Shown here piece by piece: positions 20,401 through 34,726 of a DNA stretch of 64,000 nt. The DNA is taken from contig JAMYGW020000001.1 in assembly GCA_025617375.2 (NCBI GenBank), positions 2,418,001-2,482,000 of the forward strand. The letters run 5' to 3'. The notes beneath the pieces are model-generated. The model was not told the DNA's origin. It searched no databases and was given only the letters and a program-made list of their open reading frames with translations. A program made the translations under genes and the position numbers. Source of the DNA: Acarospora socialis. Its lineage: Eukaryota > Ascomycota > Lecanoromycetes > Acarosporales > Acarosporaceae. The first letter of the stretch is position 1, and every line of letters begins with the position of its first letter.

Positions 20401-23400
20401 ATGGCCGGGGAAGGTCCTACGGCTCAACCGGGGACGGCTCATAGCTTCAATTGGTATGACTCTCCTCGCTTTCTGGATACTCGTCCCTTCTAATTCGAAA
20501 CTCAGGGTATTTCTTGTCGAGTTATCGGTCTGCTGTATCCTGTGAGCTAGCACCACAACCTCGCTGACCGTAGACAGCAACTGATGCTTAGCCAGTACCA
20601 TATTTTTCCTGTTTTATTTCAATCGGCTCTTTGGGACTCTGGTTTCATACGCGCTCCGAGCTTATACGTGGCATAAATACCGCGCTCATGTCGAGGTACA
20701 GGCTCTGCAGGTTTCATTGTTGGGAGGGAGGATCTTCTTCAAAGATCTTCGATACCACGGCACAAATGAGACAATACTTATACATGGCGGACACGTTACG
20801 TGGCGCTACTGGCTACGCAAGGTCAGGAAAGTAGATTGCAGGCCCATTAGGGCAGGAGCAGCATGCCCAAGCTTCGGAACGAAGGATGCAGGTGTGAAAG
20901 CAGCGACAAGCAACAATGTCAGCTATGGCGAGACAGGGGGTGTGCCGAAGCGGATGGACGATCTACCGTGTCGAATCGCGCTCTCTGCGAGGGGGTTCGA
21001 ATGGTTTGTCTACAACCGTACTCCGGCATACGATGCAATCGTTACGAGCATATCCAACATGGAAAGCGGTGCTTACAGTGGCGTGAAGGATGCGAATGGA
21101 TCGGGAAGCCCCTCGATCTCTAAGGATCATTCGGATCCCAACGACCAATTGCACGAAAAACCCCATGACTCTCGAGAGAAGCTGGGGTACTCTGTGAATT
21201 CTGAAGTCCGGTCTCACACGTACAACAAAACCGTATCAGAGGGCAATAAATCTTACCCACTTCTGGGGCTGCAGAAGGAATCTCCTTCCTTTCAAACTGA
21301 GGACATCACACAACCAGCGGACATCCATCCCTTCACTGCTGGAAACGCCCGTCATCAACCTATCGATAGAGAGCAAGACGATTCTCCTCCCGTCTCAAGA
21401 CTATTAGACTTTTTACCCATCTATATTGAGTGCAGCAAAGGCGGCGTTGTTCTAGGCAACGAGAACACAAGGACTATATTGACAGCCAAATTCGACCGCG
21501 CCCATGGCCATGTTGACGCTACTCATTCTCGACCTGTGGACCAATACAAACAAATGTTCAACTTTGACTTTATACGGCCATTGGTTCAAATGCGAACGAA
21601 TTCGGAATATCAGCAGTCACAGCTTTCTGCAGCCGCACGGCTGAAAGAGGGAGGCCAGAATGACATGAAGGCAACAATGAGGAGACCTCATCACCGTCAC
21701 CACAATTGCCACAATCACGGGATCGGAAAGACTCTCAAGAATTTGGTCCGCTACTTCCGAATATTCCATGCATCGTCCACCACGGCTCAAAACAATGCGG
21801 AGCCGAGTCCGAGACCAACACCTCAGGAGACTCAGCGAGCTGAAGACCGGTGGCTCGGTTTATTGCGGTATTTAAGAGAAGACGAGCATGATGAGCAAGA
21901 TGGTTGGAATTCCGTCGAGTATGCCAAATTCTCGACCATTCTCGACTGCCCTAGCTTAGGCATGAGCTTTTACTGGGATATCCCGGGCTTTGTTACCGCA
22001 CGCTCACCTAATGAAACCGCCCTGCCGCCTGAATACCGTGATGATATCAACGGGGATGTCCCACCCGACTGGGGCATAGATCTTCGCGTTCGTGGTGGTG
22101 ACATTCATTACGGCCCTTGGACGGATCGGGAACGAGCAGATCTGCAAGCCATCTTCTTCCCTGACTCTTACAGAGATGCTGTTCCGGCTACGGCCCTCAC
22201 AGTCGGCCAGCCAAGAGTTAGCACCGTATTTAGATTCCGTGTTGATATAGAGGACCCGATCACGATTCGCATCCCTTTTCGTGAAGAGTCAAAAGACTGG
22301 AAGTGGAAGGGCAAGGCCAATGTGGTCCGTGGCACCAAGGAGCAAAACCAGCAAAGAGAGAAGAGAAGGTGGGGAATTGGCAGGAAAGGTAATAAAGGTG
22401 GACCTGGGCCGGAGGTTCGCCCTTTCGGATGGCTCGATATCAAAATCGAACCCGATTCAACCATCAACTACACCATGGATATGCTTCCAAGGGCTACAGG
22501 TTACAGAAACGAGCTCAGGATTGACCTTCGTGGGACCGAAATGTCCTCCAGCGTAAACCATGGTCTGCTTTGGCGATCCACCAGTCAAACAATCTCCTGC
22601 GATCTTTCAAACCCGCTAAAGTGGAACGCATTGCATCAGTGGAACTTTGATATCGGGAGCAACGACCTCGAGCTATTCATTCTCAGGGACCACATATTCT
22701 TGCTCATTGATCTCATCAGCGACTGGACGTCTGGACCAGCAGCTGACTTTTACACGTTTGTTCCATTCCAGTACCGCGCCAAGCTTGTATTTCCCAACTT
22801 CAAACTCTACCTGAACGCCAATGACTCTAATATCATCAACAACCCCTCCGACTTAGATGATAACACCTTCATTACGGTTTGGGGTGAGAACATGGTTGTC
22901 AATATTGACCTACCCTTGAAACGATATCGGTCGTCACAGAATGTGGTAGGGTTCGATGTTGAGGCTGAGGATGGAGGCTTTGAGCTTCTCACACCTTTGT
23001 GGAACACGCAGAACGCTTTCCTCGACAATAAGGACATTGCCTCATTGAAAGAACTGTCCATAAAAGGTTCCTATGACTACTATACCACAAATTCCCCAAG
23101 TCAGACTGACACGCTTCTACTGGACCTTTATGGGGCAAAGCTTACCGCGCAGTTATACGGATTTTTTATTCGGTACCTTATGAGGCTAAAGGATAATTAC
23201 TTTGGTGACGACATACACTTCAGAACATTAGACGAGTTTCAAAGCCTTCTGCTCAATCAAGGGTCACATATCCAAGTAAACCGAGAGGAGCTAGAGGGCA
23301 AATCGAGCAAAAGCACAAATGATCTGGATGTCATTCTGAGCGTCACCATTGACGACACATCTGCGCTTCTTCCCGCGAGTCTTTACTCTGCGGGAGAAAG

Positions 23401-26400
23401 CATTAGGCTTGATCTCGCAGATGTGGTTGCGGAATTGCGTTTTACAAACTACTACATGGATCTGGAGGTCAATCTCAGCCCACTGTTAGTGTCGCTCGAA
23501 AGCCGTGAGCGCGGGGAGGGTTCTCTGGCTGGTGTAGCATCGAGCACACAGGTGTTCATTGACGGTCTCGACATATATGGTCACAGGCTTTTTGGGTTGC
23601 CACCCGCAGAGCCCACCTATGCATGCAACTGGGATTTCAGGGTCGGAGCGGTGGAAGGGGAGTGTTCAACTGACTTTGTTCGAACACTATCACTTGCCTT
23701 ACGATGCTTCGCTTTTTCATTTGAAGACAACGAGAACGCGCTCCCTTCGATCCATGCGAAGTCGATACATGACGTAACGTTTCTCCGTGCATATATTAAG
23801 CCAACACGCATTCGGTTGCTTGTCGACCAAGCGGCACTACTTTTCAGCACTAATGCGCTCAGCTTCAATTTCAACGACTGGGCTCAGAGGAATTATTCCG
23901 AGACTTTGAACTTAATAATACCCGTTTTAACCCTAGCCTGTGTGGACTCGAAAAGCGCTATTCATCACAAGAACAAAAGGTCCTCCCCTATGACTACCTT
24001 TGCGTACCTTCAAACGTCCGTTAATATATCTATGATTGAGAAGAAAGAGGATTTTGACGAGGATCGCAAGTTACAGCAGAACCATCTTCGAGTGCATGAT
24101 CAGCGAACCAAGCGGACGGAGTGGTTGCTTCATGTCGAGGATGAGCAGGATGGGTCTATACTGCCTGGTGTGCACTCGAAAATAAACACTCCAGCTATGC
24201 CTTTTCCACCCATGCCGGAACCAGCAGCGATGGAACTCGAAGCTACGATTCACCCAGCTTCAGAATCCTCATATTCGAGTTCCATCGCCTCAAGGTTACC
24301 TGCTAGACGCAACAAAAGCACAAGCTCCTTCTTCTCGCTTGGACACACATATGGTACCCACGATAGTAACAAGTCCATAAAAGAGCGGGATGGGTCACAA
24401 GCATCCAGTTCTGGTAGGAGTCCAACAACGAACGTGAACACTACGGACAATTGTGTTACGTCGACTACCCGGTGGACGTCACGTAGCCGAAACGATGCTA
24501 CCATGGGAGGTGGAATGGTACCACAACAGAGTCAAGCGGAGGACGGAGACCACCAAGGCAACGGGTTCGCCCCGTCTAAGTCCTCCTTTAGCAGTTCCTT
24601 CATGACCCCGTGTTTTCCGCTCCGCGGTGTTGCGCTAGACCTCCAAGATGTTCCAGACCTACCTGACTGTGTTACATCCTACCGAGAAATGGCGCGAAGT
24701 GTGCTACCTTCTGACGATGAGCCCGTGCTAGATGAGAATGGCAAAGCTATGCAGACTAGCTTCATCGTGTTGCTAGATTCAGGACTTACAGCTTACTGTA
24801 GCCCGGAGGCTCTTTACTCGATCTCGACTCTTCTCGGCCATTTGCAACCCAGAGACCCCGTGTCAGTCTTGGACAGCCTTCAGATAGATGTCATGAGCGA
24901 AGTTTTGGAATCTACAAAGAAGACACCAAGAGTTGGCAAAGCCACCGAAGTCAATGTCCGAGTGTCTTATGCTCACGTTCGCTTTGTGAGCCCCTGGACC
25001 AGTCTTAATGATATTAAGGGCGAGCAGTCCCAGGACCGATTTAACCTCATCCTCTCTCGCTGTGCCGTGACTGCTAGAACTGCAGCTAAGGCAAGAGTGC
25101 AGGGTCAGGCCGAGAATGCCAGTAATAAGTCAACAGTTCACCTGGCAATGGGATCATTGAGCTTCGTCATAGAAGAGTCACTGAGTAGAGCTTCAAGCCA
25201 GTTCGCCGCTGTCCGCGCAGACGTTGGCGACGTTGACTTCTGGGCTGTATCTGATCGATTCATTTCAGCGAATCTACGTCTCAAGGAATTCGAAGTGATG
25301 ACCTTTAGCAAGCAATTAGAATACCTCGTATCTCTAACCCAACGCACTGGTGCACTTGGGTCTTCCCTCTCCAAAGCCTTCGAGATACCAAAAGAGCAGC
25401 AGACGATGCGGCTACGTCATCTTGCTTTTGCTTTGACTATGCTAGGTGCAAGTGTTCCAGACCCGCCGTTCTTGACAAGACCCTCTTATGTTCTTCGGTC
25501 CTCCCCCGGTCATATCAGAGTCAACGATTCATGGAAGATAATCTCCCGCTTCCGTTGTATGCAGCAAGGTCTAACTGAGCATCAGAAAGCGGACTTGACT
25601 ACTCGTTGCCAAAAAAACGACGGCCACTATCCAAGTGATGCAGCATCACGAGTCAGGAAAAGCTTCGATGAGTGGCGTAGTTGGGAGTTGACCCACGCTA
25701 GGAAGAGCCAGGTCATACAAAGTCTGTTTGGAACCATGCCTAAGGCTGTAGAGGCTACCGCCTCAAATCCTTCTCCAGTTAATGCAGCTGCGACCGTTGG
25801 CATATTACGGTTAGTTGTCGACCCTGGTCCAAGGCAAACCGAGTTGCATATCAATGCTCTTGCATTTTGCACAACTACCAAGGCATCATCCATACCAGCC
25901 CAAGACTTGACCTCCAACGCTTCTACTGCGTCCATGACCGTCGTTCAAATTCACTGTGTGGAGATCGGTATAGACCTTCACTGGGAGTTGTGGGATCTTT
26001 TTGAGGACGCTCAGAGGTTGTACCCGGCAATTGAAGCTCATGGACGCACTCCGCCCGTCTCGCCTTCACCGTCTAATGCACTGTCTAATGCGCCGTCAAC
26101 GCGAACTCAACATTATCATGCCCTCCTATCCGCAGACACGGGCAGGGTCACGCTCGACAGCATCAATCTATCACTGATAGCCCGGTGTAACGATCTTCAG
26201 TCCTCGTTCGTTACGGCAGATCATCCAGGCTTGCGGAATCGCCGAGCTGTGAATCTGCTAGTCCATGCAGGTGCTGCATCTTCCGAGTTTGTTAGCCATA
26301 CTCAAACGCTGGCAATATTACAAGCTCACCATCCGAGAATATGCGCCTCTCATACGGAAAATTCTGTTGGCGACGCTTCTACAGCTGATTGGACGCTTAC

Positions 26401-29400
26401 AGGACTATGTGAGGGAATTCTGTGCGACATTCCAGCAGACCTTCCCAGCATGATGGCTGTCGTTGAACTTCTGATCAACGACGAGATTCCACATTTGCGT
26501 CACGTGTTCACCACTCTAAAGAATCGGGCAGCCACCAAGAAGCCTGCTATGGCAAGATCAAATGCCAAGGCTGCGCAAGTCATCATTGCACTCTCTTTGG
26601 ACGAATACCGACTTCAGCTAGCTGTACTTCCTTCGTTCGTTTATGCAGTCACAGGCAGTGTAGCACGAAGTTCTGTTGTTCTCAGACCAGTTGGAAAAGT
26701 CATCGTTGACGTTGACCTCAAAGGTCAATCCCATAGCCTCGAAACCGAAGTCGATGGGAGGACTCGAAAGGTGTCCGTGCTTGATATGCCACCCATCAAT
26801 GCGAACATTGATTCAACCTTGTCAGAGGCCTATACATCGTTGAAGGTTTCTATGGCGGTGGAGCCCATTGGCTTCGACGCAAGCGCTCTGCATAGCTTAC
26901 TAGATATCTTGAGCAGCTCGGAAACAAGCACCGTGATTCAGGATGTATGCCACGACCTCAATAGAGTTAAGAGTCGCCTCCAGGACGTTTCTGAGCCGGG
27001 CCAGGAGACCGTACCAACGAATTCCTCGGAGACCTCGAAGCCAGTGTTTTATGATGCTCACATCACTTTGGCGGAGACCAAAGTTCGCGCGGTAGCTCCA
27101 GTGGGCTCATCAGGTGCGGCTGGTCACATGGACTTGAGCTTCGGTTGTGTCAAAATGGAAGCAACCAACAGATCAGAGCTCGATGACGGTGTTCTCAAAT
27201 ATCCAGAAATCAATATGGGCGTTCACCATGCCCAACTAGACCTAAAGAGATTTGATGGTATGGACACCCAGACGTGTGGTAGGGTTTCTCTCGCACTATC
27301 TTTGAATTGTACTTCGAAGCAATCTGGGACTAGTGACAGCGTCCGCGCATATCAACTCAAACTTCGCGATGTCAATCTTGTTTTGGTTCCCGACACCGCC
27401 TCAACAATTGTTGATGTTTTTGGTTACATGCAAGACAAAGTAAAGGGTCTTTCCCTGTCAAATAGACTCAGCTACACACGCAAACGACAAATATCATTCA
27501 CGCTACCGGCAGTGGATAGGGACGAGCCGAAGCATGAGAGCGGGAAACTCTTCAGCTCAATGTACTCCCTAGAGGTGTTGGATATCCAGATCAATTGGGC
27601 GGTAGATGATGGGTTTACAACTTCTCCCGGCCGAGAAACAGAAGATCTTGTGCTGTCTATCACGAAGGTTGACTTAGCAACGAAGAAGGACAACGCGGCT
27701 AGACTCGTAATCGAAGACTTTCAGTTACAGATGGTCCCAGCTGAGCAGAACAGGAGCGATCGGTCACTAAACTCTGCTCTCCTTCCCGAGGTGGTTTTCA
27801 ACGTTGCATACCTGTCAACAAAGGACGATCGAAGGCTTGCATTCCAAGCAGCCGGCAAGTCGCTTGATCTGAGACTGACATCGCAATTCATTATTCCTGC
27901 CAGTAATCTACAGCGCTCTATAGCATCTGCTAGTCAGATGTTTCGTACCGCGACCGCGAAATGGGCTGCAAAACCCATCAGCAGTGACTTCGAAAGGAAG
28001 AAGTTACTTGGAAACAAGAGGCTTGCTTCACTCTTGATCGATGCGGATTTTGCAGGAGCAGTGGTGTATATACAAGGCAGAAGAGTTGCGGATTCGCGAA
28101 CCCAAGCCCTCATTGTGCCACATGGTAGCAAAAAGCCGCAACACGGTCGATATGGTCAGTTTACCCACGAAGACGCAAGCAGCAGCACTACCCTCCGCGC
28201 TCCGGGGATTGCACTCAAAGTCGAGTACAACGACAATGGAACTGATGATCCATCCCTCAATGCTGAGATCAAGGTTGACGCATCCTCTAACAAGCTATTC
28301 CCCACCGTAGTCCCTTTGATCATGGAGATCTCGTCGAGCATCAAAGGCGTTGTGGGAGAGCCGGAGGATATTAATATAGCGTCGGATCCTAAGACGTCTT
28401 CACAGAAGTTCCTCGATGAAGAAAAGCTTCGTGCGGCAAACCCTAGCGCTATACTAGGGAAATGCAAACTCAATGTCGGCCTCCAAATTCGGAGGCAGGA
28501 ATTCAGTCTCTCGTGTCAGCCAATTGCGAGGGTTGCTGCAATAGCGCGCTTCGAGGACATCTACTTCACGGTGAATACTGTGCAATCGACGGATTATAGC
28601 CGGTTTTTCGCTGTTTCGGTTACCTTCAGTAAGCTCCAGGCATCTTTACAACACGTCTATTCGCGCGAAACAACTGGCAGTTTTGACGTGGAGTCTATCG
28701 TGATATCTCTGATGAACAGTCGGCATGTGAGCGATGCAAGCGGGATATCTGCGATACTCCGGGTAAGCCCTATGACCGCGCAAATCAATGCAAAGCAGCT
28801 ACAAGACTACCTGCTCTTCCGGGAAATTTGGGTGCCAGCCGATATCCGCCAGTCACCCGAAAGAACTACTCCAAGGTCGGTCTCGGAATCCCAAACATAC
28901 ACGGTACAACGTTATCAGCATGTGGCGTCGGCTGGAGCATTTCCTTGGAACGCCACTGTCTCCATTGCTGAACTCAATATCCAATTGGACATGGGTCAGG
29001 CGTTGGGCAAGTCTGCATTCACCGTATCAAATTTCTGGATCTCTACGAAGAAGACCTCAGACTGGGAGCAGAACCTGTGTCTTGGCTTCCAAAAGTTTGC
29101 AGTGAACAGCAGCGGTCGGATGAGTGGTTTTGTGGAATTGCAAAACTGCAGAATCCGGACTTATATCAGATGGCCTCTTGAGGAAAAGGCAGTGAACCAA
29201 GCTCCACTCGTCCAAGCATCGATAGGGTTTGACGGTTTCAAGGTAAAGGCAGCGTTTGAGTATCAGGTATTCCTCATTACAGATATAAGCACCTTCGAAT
29301 TCTTTATGTACAACGTCAGGAAAACCAACCATGCCAGCGGCGATCGTCTTGTGGGTATCTTGGATGGCGATAAGGTACAGATCTTCTGTACAAGTACAAG

Positions 29401-30388
29401 TGCATCGCAAGGCCTGGCCTTGTATCAAGCATTTCAACGTCTAGCTCAAGAGAAACGGACTGCTTATGAGTCCTCGCTCAAGGATATCGAGAAGTTTCTC
29501 CGACGTAAGTCAACCGTCACCCATGCTAGACCTCGACTCTCCCTCAGCCAGCCTGCAAAAGCGGACGCGGAGTCGACTAAGACGCCCATTTCGCTCCACA
29601 CGGATGTGATGGTCACACTGAAGGCTGTCAATATCGGAATGTTTCCGAGTACTTTCATCGACAATCAAGTCTTCAAGTTCGAAGCGCTGAATGCAGAAGC
29701 CAATTTCGCCGTTGTTTTGGAGAACAACAGAATTCATAGTGGACTGGGGCTCACCTTGGGTCAGTTGCGGATTGCACTATCGAGTGTCAGGCAGTCGAAC
29801 GCGGCAAGAAACCCGGGGGAAATCGCCGTTGAAGACGTTGTTAGTAGTGCGACAGGGTCGAGAGGTGGCACCATCCTTAAGGTGCCCCGGGTGGTCGCCA
29901 GTATGGAGACCTGGCAAAGTCCGGAGTCGAATCATATTGATTACAAGTTTACCAGCTCGTTCGAAGGCAAGGTCGACGTGGGCTGGAACTATTCCAGAAT
30001 CCGATTCATCCGCACCATGTGGGCGAGTCACTCCCGGTCTCTCGCCCAGCGCTTGGGCAAGCCCTTACGTCAGTCAGCAGTACAGATCACCGGCGGTCCT
30101 CTGCCCGAATTGAACGGAGAGGAAGGCTTCGCTGATGGTGCGGAACAAGGGAAGATCACCGCCGTGGTCCACGTACCCCAGTCGAGGTACAATTATACTG
30201 CCTTGGAGGCACCCATCATCGAGACTCCTCAGTTACGGGATATGGGCGAGGCAACACCGCCTCTGGAATGGATCGGACTGCAACGAGATCGCCTACCACA
30301 TCTGACTCATCAACTAATCATTGTGACGTTGCTAGAAGTCGCCAAGGAAGTTGAAGATGCATACTGCAAGATTCTTGGCTCGTCCTAG
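20401..30388 (+). CDS. CSF1: Csf1, giant bridge-like lipid transfer protein
   Basis: Exons 20401-20453, 20506-20541 and 20596-30388, 3293 residues; the third exon is 9.8 kb without an intron. Two small exons supply the N-terminus: MAGEGPTAQPGTAHSFN, WVFLVELSVCCIL, then TIFFLFYFNRLFGTLVSY, an ER membrane anchor. Next come TWHKYRAHVEVQALQVSLLG and GRIFFKDLRYHG, ITHWRYWLR-like and FEWFVYNRTPAYDAI motifs typical of fungal Csf1. Csf1 is the fungal relative of animal BLTP1 (Tweek/KIAA1109), a rod-like hydrophobic groove at ER contacts; in yeast it delivers phosphatidylethanolamine for GPI-anchor synthesis and affects cold growth. Yeast Csf1 has 2958 residues, so this one is somewhat longer. Ser/Thr-rich inserts (for example near residues 1240-1330) look like disordered loops. 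The first exons fit the splice phase exactly. Confidence 0.95.
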
Positions 30389-31120
30389 ATTTGGCAACTG
30401 GTTATATCGAGAGTCAGTCATACTGGCCAATGTTAAACTTTGTCTTTCTCGCGTTAGGTACAATAAGCTATGTGCTTCCGCTATGATGGCGTTACGTCAA
30501 GGTCAATCAATTAAGGGCAAGTGGATGAGACTTTGGTAAGGGAAGTGCAACTGGCATAAAGTGGGCGGAGAGAGCAATGCCCACACTTGAACTGTATTTC
30601 GAAATTTCTTTGCGTGAGTCATACCAAAAGACTATATCTCTACGAAAGAACTAAGAGTATGATGTATATAGCAAGGAAATATACTGTTAGACACGAAGGT
30701 TTCGAATTGCTCTTACCCGGCATCTCGCCCTGTTCCACATCGCTTAGCTGTGACTGTTTCCTACGGGCGGTGACTCAGTGCACTGACGCAGCGGGGCAAA
30801 GCGAGGCTAATTACCGTTAGCGGCGCGCTTTCAAATCAGAGAAGCACCAACCAAATTTTCCCATCTTTCACCCCCCACTTCCTCACTCAGTACTCACACC
30901 ATCGAGATCGATTTATCTTCGAAAAGTCCCACGTCGTTCTGAGTAACCCAACTTTCATCCTGCTTGTGCGCACATCACAGGCAATCGAAATCAGTATCAT
31001 TCCAGGTCGAGCGAGCCCTCGATTCTGCAAAGCGGGGTACCGATAATTCCTGACTTCTCTCTACGTTTCGACGTACCATCACACAGCCTTTCAAGGCAGT
31101 AAACGACAAACACCGCAAAA
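30389..31120. promoter_or_regulatory. EF-2 promoter and leader region
   Basis: 732 bp downstream of CSF1. From about 30840 a pyrimidine-rich stretch (TTTCCCATCTTTCACCCCCC) leads into the EF-2 leader, as is common in highly expressed fungal genes. No TATA box was recognised. Confidence 0.5.
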
Positions 31121-34039
31121 ATGGTTAAGTAAGTGATGTCCAGGGTTATATTGCAACGACTGCTTTGTTGGAAGTTTGGAGAAGTGGTTGTACTGTACAC
31201 ACATCAACGTTGCAATGCAACATGTGTTGTGGCGGTCAGCACAGTTAGAATGAGAGAGCAATGGCTAACATCCGGTGTCTGATAGCTTCACCGTCGAAGA
31301 GGTATACCCCTCCAATCTACTTTGCCTGCCAAACCTAGAGCTCTGAGCGATGTGGCTAACATCTCAAAGATCCGGGCCCTTATGGACAGGCCGGCCAATA
31401 TCCGAAACATGTCGGTTATTGCGCATGGTATGTGATGAATCCTCATTTACTACCTGAATATTGCTAATCGTTATACTTCTCTAGTCGACCACGGAAAGTC
31501 CACCCTCACCGACTCTCTCGTCCAACGCGCTGGTATCATTTCCGCCGCAAAAGCCGGCGAAGCTCGATTTACGGACACTCGCCAGGACGAACAAGATCGG
31601 TGTATCACCATTAAGTCCACGGCCATCTCTCTGTACGCTCACCTAGCAGACGAGGACGACCTGAAGGATATCCCACAGAAGGTTGATGGAAACGAGTTCT
31701 TAATCAACTTGATCGATTCTCCTGGTCACGTTGACTTCTCATCTGAGGTTACAGCCGCTCTCCGGGTCACAGATGGTGCGCTCGTCGTGGTAGACTGCGT
31801 CGAAGGTGTCTGCGTTCAGACCGAGACCGTCTTACGACAGGCTCTTGGTGAGCGTATCAAGCCTGTAGTCATTGTCAACAAAGTCGACCGTGCACTCCTG
31901 GAGCTTCAAGTATCGAAGGAGGATCTGTATCAGTCTTTCTCGAGAACCATCGAATCGGTAAATGTCGTCATCGCAACCTACTTTGATAAAGCGCTCGGAG
32001 ACGTCCAGGTATATCCATACAAGGGCACCGTTGCATTCGGTTCCGGTCTTCACGGCTGGGGTTTCACCATTCGACAGTTCGCTGTCAAGTATGCCAAGAA
32101 ATTTGGTGTAGATAAAGCCAAGATGATGGAGCGGCTATGGGTAAGCATTTCGCAAGTCTCAGAGTGGAGTAGCTACTAATAGGAAACAGGGCGACAATTA
32201 CTTCAATCCAAAGACGAAGAAGTGGACCAAGGTGGGTGAGCACGAGGGCCAGCCTCTGGAGCGCGCCTTCAATCAGTTTATTCTTGACCCGATCTTCAAG
32301 ATCTTCGGTGCGATCATGAACTTTAAAAAAGACGAGATCCCGACTTTGCTCTCAAAACTTGATATCAAGCTTACAGGTGACGAGAAGGAGCTCGAGGGCA
32401 AGGCTCTGCTGAAGGTTGTGATGAGGAAATTCTTGCCCGCCGCTGACGCTCTTCTTGAGATGATGGTTATTCATCTACCTTCGCCCGTCACAGCTCAGAA
32501 GTACCGTGCCGAGACCCTGTACGAGGGTCCTACCGACGACGAAGCTTGCATCGGTATCCGGGACTGTGACCCTAAGGCTCCTCTTATGTTATACGTCTCT
32601 AAGATGGTTCCCACTTCCGACAAGGGTCGCTTCTACGCTTTCGGTCGTGTCTTCGCTGGTACTGTTCGCTCCGGTCTTAAAGTCCGTATCCAGGGCCCCA
32701 ACTACACCCCAGGAAAGAAGGACGACCTCTTCATCAAGGCCATTCAACGTACTATCTTGATGATGGGTCGTTTCATCGAGCCTATTGAGGATGTTCCGGC
32801 AGGTAACATTCTCGGTTTGGTTGGTGTCGATCAGTTCTTGCTCAAGTCTGGTACCCTGACCACCAGCGAGACTGCCCACAACCTCAAGGTCATGAAGTTT
32901 TCCGTGTCTCCTGTCGTACAACGCGCCGTCGAAGTCAAGAACGCCAATGACCTGCCAAAGCTTGTGGAAGGTCTCAAGCGTCTTTCAAAGTCAGACCCTT
33001 GTGTGTTGACATTCATCCATGAATCCGGTGAGCACATCGTTGCTGGTGCTGGTGAATTGCACTTGGAAATCTGCTTGAAGGATCTCGAGGAAGACCACGC
33101 TGGCGTCCCGCTTCGCGTTTCGGACCCGGTCGTTTCTTACCGTGAAACTGTTGGCGGAGACTCGAGTATCACTGCGTTGTCAAAGTCGCCGAACAAGCAC
33201 AACCGTCTGTATGTCACTGCCACGCCTTTGGACGAGGAAGTATCAAAAGCTATCGAAGCTGGCAAAGTTAGTCCTCGTGATGACTTCAAATCTCGTGCGC
33301 GTGTTCTGGCCGACGAGTACGGTTGGGATGTCACCGATGCGCGGAAGATCTGGTGTTTCGGACCCGATACCACAGGTGCCAACTTGTTGGTTGATCAGAC
33401 CAAGGCTGTGCAGTATTTGAATGAAATCAAGGATTCGGTTGTATCTGGTTTCCAATGGGCTACCCGAGAAGGACCAATTGCCGAAGAGCCAATGAGATCA
33501 GTCCGGTTCAACATCCAGGACGTGACCCTGCACGCAGATGCCATCCATCGTGGTGGCGGGCAGATCATCCCTACCGCTCGTCGTGTCCTCTACGCCGCGA
33601 CCCTCCTCGCCGAGCCGGGTATTCTCGAGCCGGTTTACCTTGTCGAAATCCAGGTGCCGGAGCAGGCAATGGGTGGTATCTATGGTGTGCTGACCCGAAG
33701 GAGAGGTCATGTCTTCGCCGAGGAGCAGCGACCTGGTACGCCACTCTTCAACGTCAAGGCATACTTGCCCGTCAACGAGTCCTTCGGGTTCACGGCCGAT
33801 CTTCGATCACATACCAGTGGACAAGCCTTCCCGCAGTCAGTGTTTGATCACTGGCAGATCCTGCCCGGTGGATCGCCACTTGACCCCACAACGAAGCCGG
33901 GTCAGGTTGTGCAGACCATGCGGAAGAGGAAGGGTATCAAGGAGATTGTCCCGGGCATCGATAACGTAAGCCACTTCAAGTCATTCTACACCGCTACCCC
34001 TTTACTAATTTGTATTTGCAGTATTACGACAAGTTGTAG
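31121..34039 (+). CDS. EFT2: Translation elongation factor 2 (eEF2)
   Basis: GTPase that drives ribosome translocation in the cytosol. Six exons: 31121-31128, 31286-31301, 31370-31427, 31485-32140, 32190-33965 and 34022-34039, giving 843 residues (yeast 842). The start MVNFTVEEIRALMD is assembled from three tiny exons. G1 is AHVDHGKST, the switch I region ends in [10 protein letters not shown]3 is DSPGHVD and G4 is NKVD. The C-terminal part has [19 protein letters not shown]; the His at position 699 is the residue modified to diphthamide and targeted by ADP-ribosylating toxins. The protein ends YYDKL on an 18-nt exon. Five introns clustered at the ends, with the first after only eight coding bases, is usual for abundant fungal translation genes. 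All catalytic motifs are intact. Confidence 0.99.
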
Positions 34040-34726
34040 GAGCCTTTTGCAACGCACAATAGACTCTTTCATGGAGTTCATAAGGTCGACCGCTTTCGTA
34101 TTTGTGTAGTATGGGGTTTTTTCATGAGTGACGAAGAAGCATGAGACGACTACACTGCTCGAGGTGCTCCGAGGCGAGAAGGCAAAGGCAGTGGAGGTGA
34201 CCAGTGTGAAAGACTTTTTCTCTTTTTATGATGTGCCATGTTCAGTGCTCTTTTCTTCCGCGCAATCCGTGTAACTACAAAGAATAGAACGAGAACGTGG
34301 CAGTCAAACAAAAAAGAGATCAGCAAGCCATGCCTCAGCAGCACATACCTAGGGTTTAATATATAGTACTGGCTAGAAGATCCATGTTACATCTAAAATC
34401 AATACATCATGATCGCATATCGAAATAGATATAGGTAGAAGTTTGAAGCAGGGTTGTTGTTGCCAAAACAACGGTCTAAATCTGGACTCTGAACACTCTC
34501 TGTAAGGTATTTTACTGTAGTTTGGTTCTTCGGTTGACTCGAACGCGATTTGAACATTTGCGACCGAAAATTATCCAAGCCTCCAACACGCGCCTCTGAG
34601 TGCTTGGTCAGAACGCGCCGTTTGTCACAGTATACTACTCCCTCAGACATAAACCACCGCTTTATTGAGTAGCAGCATACCATTTCTTTTCGATCCTGTG
34701 TGGTCGGATCGACGTAGGCTAACAAC
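34040..34726. other. Intergenic, no gene seen
   Basis: 687 bp with the EF-2 3' end and the promoter of the RNA-binding protein. T/A-rich around 34210-34450. tRNA-B-box-like words near 34535-34560 have no matching A box or foldable arms. Confidence 0.45.

Noticed and set aside
34500-34640. tRNA-like words downstream of EF-2
   Set aside because: GTTCAAATC and GTTCGAGTC occur but without an A box at the right distance or paired arms.
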